Assembly (NCBI GenBank): GCA_003221695.1
Contig: QHSX01000048.1
Span: 42,737-106,736, forward strand
DNA: 64,000 nt
Direction: 5' to 3'
Origin: Candidatus Rokuibacteriota bacterium
GTDB lineage: Bacteria > Methylomirabilota > Methylomirabilia > Rokubacteriales > CSP1-6
The position numbers and the translations under genes are program-made. Position 1 is the stretch's first letter. The number at the start of each line of letters is the position of its first letter. Below the pieces are notes generated by a model, which searched no databases, was not told the origin of the DNA, and saw nothing but the letters and a program-made list of their open reading frames with translations. Shown here in pieces: positions 58,506 through 64,000 of this stretch.

Positions 58506-59594
58506 GAACCTGTCCTGGCCATGCTGGCCGAGATCCGGGACAAGGCGCTCAACGGCAAGCGACTCGGGCGGGACGAGGGTCGCTGGCTCCTCACGGAGGC
58601 GCCGCTCCTCGAGGTGGGTGCGCTCGCCAGCGAGGTCAGGTTCGCCCGGATCCCCGACAAGGTCGTCACCTTCGTGATCGACTCGAACCCGAACTACACG
58701 AACGTGTGCGTCACCGACTGCCAGTTCTGCGCCTTCTATCGCAAGCCGGGCGACCCGGAGGCGTACACGCTGACCGTCGAGGAGGTCCTCGCCAAGGTCG
58801 CGTTCGCCGCGGGCAAGGGCGCGACGACGGTCCTGCTCCAGGGGGGGCACAACCCGGCGCTCCCGCTCGAGTACTACACCACGCTCGTGCGCGAGACGCG
58901 CCGACGATTTCCGCAGGTGACGCCCCATTTCTTCACCGCCTCCGAGATCCAGACGATCGCCGAGGTGAGCCGGCTCACCGTGGGCGGCGTGCTCGACCGC
59001 CTCTGGGAGGCCGGGCAGCGGACGCTCCCGGGCGGCGGCGCCGAGGTGCTGTCCGAGCGCGTGCGCAAGCGCATCGCGCCGAAGAAGGGCGGTCCCTCGG
59101 CCTGGCTCGAGGTCCACCGCGCGGCCCACCGGCGCGGCTTCAAGTCCACGGCGACGATGATGTACGGCCACGTCGAGCAGCCCGACGACCTGCTCGACCA
59201 CCTCGACGCGATCCGGGAACTCCAGGACGAGGCGGGCGGCTTCACCGCATTCGTGCCGTGGTCGTTCAAGCCGGGCCATACGCTGCTGGAGAAGTGGGTC
59301 AAGCAGGTGAAGGGCCCGAACGTCTATTTGAGGATGCTCGCGGCCGCGCGTCTCTACCTCGACAACGTCCCGCACATCCAGGCCTCGTGGTTCTCCGAGG
59401 GCAAGCCGACGGGCCAGATCGCGCTCCACTTCGGCGCCGACGACTGGGGCGGCACGCTCTTCGAGGAGAACGTCCACAAGGCGGCCGACTACGTCAACAC
59501 GATCACCGTCGAGGAGATCACGGCCCTGATCCGCGAGGCCGGCTTCACGCCCGCCCAGCGCACCACGACCTACGAGATTCTCAGAACGTGCTAG
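58482..59594 (+). CDS. mqnC: cyclic dehypoxanthinyl futalosine synthase MqnC (radical SAM)
   Basis: 370 residues from GTG 58482, or 357 from ATG 58521. GAGG (58471-58474) sits 7 bases before the GTG, whereas the ATG lacks a ribosome site, so I prefer GTG; its first 13 codons come from the repeat. Radical SAM motif NVCVTDCQFCAFYRKPGD near 74-91, then LLQGGHNPALPLEYY near 123 and LPGGGAEVLSERVRKR near 184. It cyclises dehypoxanthine futalosine in menaquinone synthesis. Followed 4 bases later by the convergent mqnD. Confidence 0.92.
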   Translation: MNVGVRVCEPVLAMLAEIRDKALNGKRLGRDEGRWLLTEAPLLEVGALASEVRFARIPDKVVTFVIDSNPNYTNVCVTDCQFCAFYRKPGDPEAYTLTVEEVLAKVAFAAGKGATTVLLQGGHNPALPLEYYTTLVRETRRRFPQVTPHFFTASEIQTIAEVSRLTVGGVLDRLWEAGQRTLPGGGAEVLSERVRKRIAPKKGGPSAWLEVHRAAHRRGFKSTATMMYGHVEQPDDLLDHLDAIRELQDEAGGFTAFVPWSFKPGHTLLEKWVKQVKGPNVYLRMLAAARLYLDNVPHIQASWFSEGKPTGQIALHFGADDWGGTLFEENVHKAADYVNTITVEEITALIREAGFTPAQRTTTYEILRTC

Positions 59595-59598
59595 TTGG

Positions 59599-60426
59599 TT
59601 AGATCGGATCGATCGGCGGGACCTCCGAGATCAATCCCTTCGTCCGCGCCTCGGCGAAGAGCCGCTCGACCGCGGCGCGGCCCTCGCTGCCGAGCGCCAG
59701 CGTGAACTCGTTGACGTACATCAGGACGAACCGCCGGCACGTCTCCTTGTCGATCCCCCGCCCATAGCGCATCGCATACTCGAGCGCCTCGTCCTCGTTC
59801 GCCTGGGCCCAGGCGATCGAGTCGCGCAGCCCCTGCGAGAGCTGCCGGTGCACATCGTCGCCCAGGTCGCGCCGCATGACGTTGACGCCGAGCGGGAGCG
59901 GCAGGCCGGTCTCGCGCGCCCACACCTCGCCGAGGTCGAGCACCTTCACGAGCCCCAGCTGCGCGTGGGTGATCTGGCCCTCGTGGATCAGGAGCCCGAC
60001 GTCGGCCTGTCCCTCGAGGACCGCGTTCGGAATCTTGTCGAAGGCCACCTCGATGAGCGGCGGCTCGCCGACGTAGAGACGGAGCAGCAGCGCCGCGGTC
60101 GTGTGGCTCCCGGGGATCGCTACCACCTTCTCGGTGAGAGCGCGCCGGCTCAGGGGCTCGCGCGCCACGAGGATCGGACCGTAGCCCTTGCCCATCGACG
60201 CGCCCGGGTCCATCATCCGGTACCGGTCGGCGACGAGCAGATACGTCGCGAAGGAGACCGCGGTGACCTCGAGCTCGGCGGTCCGCGCGCGGCGGTTCAG
60301 CGACTCGATGTCCTCGAGCACGTGCTCGATCCTGACGTCCGGGATGCGCACCTTCCCCGCCGTGAGCGCGTAGAACATGAACGCGTCGTCGGGATCGGGG
60401 CTGTGGCCTATCCGTATGGTCGGCAT
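59599..60426 (-). CDS. mqnD: 1,4-dihydroxy-6-naphthoate synthase MqnD
   Basis: 275 residues with a periplasmic-binding-like fold but no signal peptide. RIGHSPDPDDAFMFYALTAG near 5-24 is the MqnD start, AVSFATYLLVADRYRMMDPG near 58-77 and KGYGPILVAREPL near 82 the substrate loops. MqnD releases 1,4-dihydroxy-6-naphthoate from cyclic futalosine. MqnA and MqnB are not in the window. The related MqnA has the same fold, so the assignment rests on the SPxPDDAF and GxGP motifs. ATG at 60426; a longer frame upstream overlaps the PHP gene without family similarity. Confidence 0.85.
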   Translation of the reverse strand: MPTIRIGHSPDPDDAFMFYALTAGKVRIPDVRIEHVLEDIESLNRRARTAELEVTAVSFATYLLVADRYRMMDPGASMGKGYGPILVAREPLSRRALTEKVVAIPGSHTTAALLLRLYVGEPPLIEVAFDKIPNAVLEGQADVGLLIHEGQITHAQLGLVKVLDLGEVWARETGLPLPLGVNVMRRDLGDDVHRQLSQGLRDSIAWAQANEDEALEYAMRYGRGIDKETCRRFVLMYVNEFTLALGSEGRAAVERLFAEARTKGLISEVPPIDPI

Positions 60427-60439
60427 CGCGCTCGGGCGG

Positions 60440-61003
60440 CTAGTCGGCGTCCGGGGCGAAGCCGAGCCGGAAATCCCCGGCACGGATCGCACGGATGATC
60501 GCGTCGCGCTCCCGCGGCGCGTCCACCTCGACCCACGCCCGCCCGAAGTGCATGGGCCGGTGCGCGTCGTCGGTGGCGACCTTCACCAGCGGGATCTCCC
60601 CCGACGCGTAGAGCGGCCGGTGGTGGCCCGTGTCGGTCACCTCCACGGCGTCCAGGGCGAGGCCGTTGCGCTGGATCGTCCGCACGCGCTCGAGCGTCTC
60701 CGCGATCGAGAGCTTGTAGCGCGCCGGGTGGTTCAGGACGTGGAGCACCTCGCGGTCACCCAGCACGCGGCCGATGTGCTGGTCGAATCCCCGATAGTTG
60801 AGCTCGACCCCGTGGAAGAGGAGCAGGCGCGTGCTGAGCCGCGGGAGCGCCCGCCAGTAGCTCGAGCCGATCAGGTCCTCGTGGTCCGTGATCGCCAGGA
60901 AATCGTAGCCGAGCGCCTCGTACTCGGCGAGGAGCTCCTTCGGCGTCTTCACCCCGTCGGAGTACGTCGTGTGCGCGTGGAGGTTGCCACGGAGCCAGCC
61001 CAT
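60440..61003 (-). CDS. PHP-domain metal-dependent phosphoesterase
   Basis: 187 residues. LHAHTTYSDGVKTPKELL near 8-25 is PHP motif I (HxH...D), FLAITDHEDL near 35 motif II, and the later motifs lie in FHGVELNYRG near 64, VLNHPARYKLS near 89 and VATDDAHR near 142-149. It is a cytosolic trinuclear-metal hydrolase of phosphate esters. The gene runs into mqnD after 13 bases, so the two probably form an operon. Substrate unknown. Confidence 0.82.
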   Translation of the reverse strand: MGWLRGNLHAHTTYSDGVKTPKELLAEYEALGYDFLAITDHEDLIGSSYWRALPRLSTRLLLFHGVELNYRGFDQHIGRVLGDREVLHVLNHPARYKLSIAETLERVRTIQRNGLALDAVEVTDTGHHRPLYASGEIPLVKVATDDAHRPMHFGRAWVEVDAPRERDAIIRAIRAGDFRLGFAPDAD

Positions 61004-61024
61004 CGGTCGTGGATCTCGGATCGG

Positions 61025-61429
61025 TCAGCGAGTAGGGGGTCGGCTGCTGCGGCCGGGCGGCGGCCCGTCCCAGGTGATTGCGAGGCCGATCGCGAACCAG
61101 CCGTTGACCTCGCCCCAACCGCCGAGCGGACTGCCGACCGGCGTGTTCGGCGCGGTCCAGCCGGCGATGCCGACCCGGCCGGTGGACGCGGACGTCTCGC
61201 GCTCGGCGCTCGCGCCACGAATGAAGCCCGGCTCGTAGGGAACGCGACCGCCCCTCGGATAGTTGTCGGCCTCGAGCGGGCGGCCTTCGCCCGAGAGCCC
61301 CGGAGTGATCACCGCCCGCTCGCGCTCGCGCTGCTCGGCAGGCGGCGCAGGCTTCTCGATCTTAACCGGCTGGGCCGCGACCGGCGTCGCGACGAGCAGC
61401 ACCAACGCGATGACGACGAAGACCTTCAT
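61025..61429 (-). CDS. secreted hypothetical protein
   Basis: 134 residues. MKVFVVIALVLLVATPVAAQ is a clear signal peptide, cut after residue 19. The mature part is proline-rich and charged, then glycine-rich (TAPNTPVGSPLGGWGEVNG), and ends with a strand-like FAIGLAITWDG and a basic tail. No family recognised. ATG at 61429; a longer upstream frame is not convincing. Divergent from the lipoprotein at 61518. Confidence 0.65.
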   Translation of the reverse strand: MKVFVVIALVLLVATPVAAQPVKIEKPAPPAEQRERERAVITPGLSGEGRPLEADNYPRGGRVPYEPGFIRGASAERETSASTGRVGIAGWTAPNTPVGSPLGGWGEVNGWFAIGLAITWDGPPPGRSSRPPTR

Positions 61430-61517
61430 GCGTCCATCGTACCGCAGGGTCCGGCCCCCTCCTAGGAGAACCGCGGCGAGGTGACGGGCGAGCGATCTGC
61501 GGTGATACCCTGGCGCC

Positions 61518-62123
61518 ATGCCGAGGGGATCGGCGCTCGCCCTCCTGGGACTCGCCGCCACCGCGTGCGTCTCCCCGGGCGGGGTCGAGCCGGGGCCGAT
61601 CCGCGCCGCCGACTTCAGGCCGACCCAGGTCCGCCAGCCTGCCGTCGTCGTCCGCCTCGCCTTTGCCGGACAGCTCTCCGAGCGCGAGCGCGAGGCGCTG
61701 CCCGCCGAGTACGAGGGCGCCCTGCTCGAGGGGCTCAACACGCGCGCGGTGCTGGCCAAGGACGTAGAGATCCTCGCCCAGGGCGACGCGAAGCTCGACG
61801 CGCACGCGGCGCTTGCGCGAGCGCGCACGCTCGGCGCCGATCACGCGATCGTCGTTGACGTGCGCGTCGCCACGGGCGAGGCGATCTTCTGCCGTGAGAG
61901 CCGCCGGCCGTTCCGGGCGCGAGTGACCGTCTGGAGCCAGTCAGTCCAGGTGCTCCGGGCGAGCGACGGCGCCGCGCGGCTCGCGCTTCCCGATGACGCG
62001 GGGCTCACGGTGACCGACCTGGACGCCGACTGCGACGACCCACGCGCCTCCCGACGGCTCGCGACAGGGGAAACCATCGCGAGCGCGGTGGCGCGCCTTC
62101 TCACGCGCGTCGTCGGGCCGTAG
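61518..62123 (+). CDS. hypothetical lipoprotein
   Basis: 201 residues. LALLGLAATACVSPG places a lipobox cysteine at residue 17. The mature domain has VVVRLAFAGQLSEREREALP, GLNTRAVLAKDVEIL, and HAIVVDVRVATGEAIFCRES, an alternating strand-helix layout resembling periplasmic proteins that assemble around a lipoprotein core. Two more cysteines (CRES and DADCDD) may pair. No specific family. A GTGATACCC sequence lies just before the ATG and may be a -10 region. Its stop is 5 bases from the convergent NYN gene. Confidence 0.6.
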   Translation: MPRGSALALLGLAATACVSPGGVEPGPIRAADFRPTQVRQPAVVVRLAFAGQLSEREREALPAEYEGALLEGLNTRAVLAKDVEILAQGDAKLDAHAALARARTLGADHAIVVDVRVATGEAIFCRESRRPFRARVTVWSQSVQVLRASDGAARLALPDDAGLTVTDLDADCDDPRASRRLATGETIASAVARLLTRVVGP

Positions 62124-62128
62124 GCGCC

Positions 62129-63022
62129 CTACTTCGGGGGCGCGACGTTGCCGTCGGGCTCACGCGCATTGCCGTCGGGCTCGCGACTGCGGATCGCCGT
62201 CACCGGCCGGCCCTCGGCGTCCCGGGCCTCAAACTCCTCCGCCAGGCCGGCATCGATGAGCTGCTGGACGAGCGCCTCGCGCTCCGGGCCGGCCGGCGGG
62301 AGCGCGTGCGACTTCCAGCGCATCACGAAGTACCCGCGACCCACGTGCGGCAGGCGCGCCTCGGCGCGCTGAAGCTCCTGGAGCCCGCGCTCGACCTGCG
62401 AGCTCGACACCGGACTCGCCACCGGTCGCGCGGGCCGCGCGGGCGTCGCGCGCCCGAGCCCCCGTTCGTACGGACGCCGCTCGGCGCGGAACGCCGACAC
62501 CCCGTCGCTCAGATGGATGTGACCGAAGCACCTGACCCGCAGGTCCTTCGACAGCTCGTCGGCGGACCATGTCGCCACCCACACCTGCTTGCCGAGCGCG
62601 TTCACCGCCTCAACGGCCGGCACGAAATCGTCGTCGCCTGAGACGAGGACGGCCGCGTCGAAGGCGTTTGACGCGGCGTAGTGGATCAGGTCCGCGACGA
62701 GGCGGGTGTCCACGCGCTTCTCGGTCGTGTACTCGTACTCCTTCCCGCACGCAGGGCAGCGTCCGGCACGCCGCACCCGCGGCTCGCGCTTGACGAAGTA
62801 CCCGGGTCGGAGCTCGAGTCCCTTCAAGAACCCCTCGACGAGCGGTGGCGCGTCCGGCGAGACGCCGACGTAGTAGTAGGCGCCGGAGAAGAGCGCGTTG
62901 GGGCCTCCCACCTGCTGCATGATCCACGTCGCGAGCCGGTCGTAGTCCACGCGAAGCGACTCGTCGTAGCGCAGCAGCGATCGGTAGAAGTTCTGACCGT
63001 CAAAGAAAATTGCGACCTTCAT
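62129..63022 (-). CDS. NYN/LabA-type PIN-like nuclease with winged-helix-like tail
   Basis: 297 residues. MKVAIFFDGQNFYRSLLRYD and VLVSGDDDFVPAVEAVNALG near 145-165 give the acidic residues of the NYN (LabA/DUF88) nuclease fold. A Cys-x2-Cys in RCPACGKEYEY near 88-98 inserts a partial zinc knuckle. Residues 210-285 (QVERGLQELQRAEARLPHVG and later) look like a helix-turn-helix or winged-helix tail. A near-perfect tandem repeat of 18 bases codes for REPDGNAREPDGN at the C-terminus. Such proteins cut RNA. ATG at 63022. Confidence 0.82.
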   Translation of the reverse strand: MKVAIFFDGQNFYRSLLRYDESLRVDYDRLATWIMQQVGGPNALFSGAYYYVGVSPDAPPLVEGFLKGLELRPGYFVKREPRVRRAGRCPACGKEYEYTTEKRVDTRLVADLIHYAASNAFDAAVLVSGDDDFVPAVEAVNALGKQVWVATWSADELSKDLRVRCFGHIHLSDGVSAFRAERRPYERGLGRATPARPARPVASPVSSSQVERGLQELQRAEARLPHVGRGYFVMRWKSHALPPAGPEREALVQQLIDAGLAEEFEARDAEGRPVTAIRSREPDGNAREPDGNVAPPK

Positions 63023-63222
63023 CGCGTCCGCTCCAATCAAAAGGGCCTAAGGGCCTGGTGAATGGTGCTCGATGGTACCCGATCCGCTCGCGACCGAACG
63101 TATCAAAAAATTCGGCCGGATGCCCCAGGGATTTTCCGCGAGCCGATTGCGGCGAACACCCGGTGGGAGCGAAGCTTCGACACCTCTACACTTCGCGGCC
63201 AAAGGAGCGGCCGACGGAGGTC

Positions 63223-63675
63223 ATGGACGAGCGGATCGGCAATCTCCCGCGTCTCGACGGGGTGCGGGCGCTGGTCGTCGACGACTCCGCCGTCATCCGG
63301 GCGCTGCTCCAGGCGACGTTCGAGGAGTGTGGAGCGGTGGTGACGGCGGTCGGTGCCGCCGACGCGGCGCTCCAGGCCGTCGTCCATGAGCGTCCGGATG
63401 TCATCGTCAGCGACCTCGAGATGCCCAACAAGGGCGGCTATTGGCTGATCGGCCAGGTCCGTGCGCTGTCCCCCGAGCACGGCGGCGTGACCCCTGCCGT
63501 CGCCCTCACCGGGCTCGTCGGACCGGAGCACCGGGCGAGCGCCCTCAGAGCTGGCTTTCAGTACCACCTCGAGAAGCCAGTCGACGTGTACGCCTTGGTT
63601 GGGGTCGTGGCGAGCCTCGCACGCAAAGAGCCGGACCCCCGCCCGTCCCTGGTCGCGCTGCCGCCGACGGCGTGA
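63223..63675 (+). CDS. single-domain response regulator
   Basis: 150 residues. VRALVVDDSAVIRALLQATF near 13-32 has the acidic pair, DVIVSDLEMPNKGGYWLI near 56-73 the phosphorylatable Asp, VALTGLV near 91 the Thr and YHLEKPVDVYALV near 112 the Lys. There is no output domain; the tail is 25 residues of proline- and arginine-rich sequence. CGGAGG is 3 bases before the ATG. The 200 bases upstream (63023-63222) hold a short AT-rich patch but no gene. No partner kinase nearby. Confidence 0.87.
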   Translation: MDERIGNLPRLDGVRALVVDDSAVIRALLQATFEECGAVVTAVGAADAALQAVVHERPDVIVSDLEMPNKGGYWLIGQVRALSPEHGGVTPAVALTGLVGPEHRASALRAGFQYHLEKPVDVYALVGVVASLARKEPDPRPSLVALPPTA

Positions 63676-63719
63676 CTAGGACGATCCGCTCTTATTCCGC
63701 TCGTAGATAGATACGTTGT

Positions 63720-63795
63720 TGGTGGACGATACTGGACTCGAACCAGTGACCTCTGGCATGTGAGGCCAGCGCTCTGCCAACTGAGCTAATCGTCC
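63720..63795 (-). tRNA. tRNA-Val (anticodon CAC), CCA encoded
   Basis: The minus strand folds as a cloverleaf: acceptor GGACGAT/ATCGTCC, D arm GCTCAGTTGGCAGAGC, anticodon arm CTGGC-CTCACAT-GCCAG with CAC at the centre, variable AGGTC, T arm ACTGG-TTCGAGT-CCAGT, discriminator A, and an encoded CCA (63722-63720). It reads GTG valine codons, which are common here. Confidence 0.95.
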
Positions 63796-63804
63796 GTGCC
63801 TGGA

Positions 63805-63833
63805 AATCTACACACTTGCAGGACAGGAGTCAA
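63805..63833 (-). promoter_or_regulatory. sigma-70 promoter for tRNA-Val
   Basis: TTGACT (63833-63828), 17-base spacer, TAGATT (63810-63805) on the minus strand, ending 9 bases before the tRNA 5' end. Near-consensus spacing and boxes. Confidence 0.75.
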
Positions 63834-63987
63834 CGGCAGCCCCGTGAGAAATGTCACGTCAGTGCCGGTGGACCGGCCGCGCCGGTTGCCTCCGGTCGGG
63901 CTCTTTCTTAATACTATTTGCGGGAATACCCTCATTTCGGCCAGGTTGTGGTAGGTCTATCCTCACCTAGTACAAGGAGGGTTGCGC

Positions 63988-64000
63988 GTGCGGGCAAGTC
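63988..64000 (+). CDS. start of a gene cut by the window edge
   Basis: AAGGAGG at 63974-63980 lies 7 bases before a GTG at 63988, followed by codons for V-R-A-S to the edge. The upstream 150 bases are notably AT-richer than the surroundings (TTCTTAATACTATTTG near 63905) and probably contain its promoter. The product is unknown. Confidence 0.4.

Overview
The window is 64 kb of dense, very GC-rich bacterial DNA. It holds about 65 protein genes, one tRNA, no rRNA, and no recognisable insertion sequence, phage or CRISPR array. Menaquinone synthesis by the futalosine route (mqnE, mqnC, mqnD), two UbiD-type decarboxylases, and many orphan or partial solute uptake systems (TAXI-TRAP, DctPQM-TRAP, TctABC, CUT1-like ABC) suggest a heterotrophic soil or subsurface bacterium of the Rokubacteria/Methylomirabilota kind. 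That placement is an inference from gene content and composition, not a tested phylogeny.

Layout. 1-5.5 kb (minus): tldD, tldE, a tatD-like gene, a corrinoid-type binding protein and an M20 amidohydrolase. 5.6-6.5 kb (plus): a membrane sensor kinase with no ATPase domain. 6.5-9.4 kb (minus): thiS-thiG-thiE-thiO behind a TPP riboswitch. 9.4-15.1 kb (minus): an acetyl-CoA-synthetase-like enzyme, a gene fragment, a YyaL-type thioredoxin-domain protein and YgfZ. 15.1-16.2 kb (plus): a short MutY followed by a separate Nudix protein. 17.4-25.7 kb (plus): UbiD, TAXI-TRAP transporter, two ACMSD-like amidohydrolases and a TPP enzyme, which look like an uptake-and-decarboxylation operon. 25.7-28.2 kb: a duplicated small-gene module interrupted by a foreign-looking deacetylase, then TerC. 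28.2-31.1 kb: a second UbiD with an acyl-CoA ligase. 31.1-31.8 kb: a VapBC-like toxin-antitoxin pair. 31.8-43.6 kb (minus): a tightly overlapping run of 14 genes (two MaoC-like, ilvD, methyltransferase, queG, TctC-TctB-TctA-TctC, def, receiver, ferritin-like, SirB1-like, M48 protease). 43.7-47.9 kb (plus): an ABC sugar-type importer. 49.0-52.0 kb: DctQM facing a convergent DctP. 52-56.9 kb (minus): a thioredoxin-like protein with an in-frame TGA, CstA, two small paralogues and two ArsA-like ATPases. 57.4-61 kb: mqnE, mqnC, mqnD and a PHP protein. 61-64 kb: small secreted proteins, a NYN-domain protein, a response regulator and tRNA-Val(CAC).

Most notable: (1) the gene at 56488-56910 has the marks of an unannotated selenoprotein: in-frame TGA, U-x2-C, and a SECIS-like hairpin at the right distance. 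(2) In the same run, two ArsA/Get3-like ATPases have lost opposite halves of the catalytic signature, and two small paralogous proteins accompany them. (3) A dispersed repeat sits in the same orientation directly before three unrelated genes and carries a Shine-Dalgarno plus start codon. (4) A deacetylase gene has landed in a duplicated module and uses the first nine codons of a resident 31-residue peptide.
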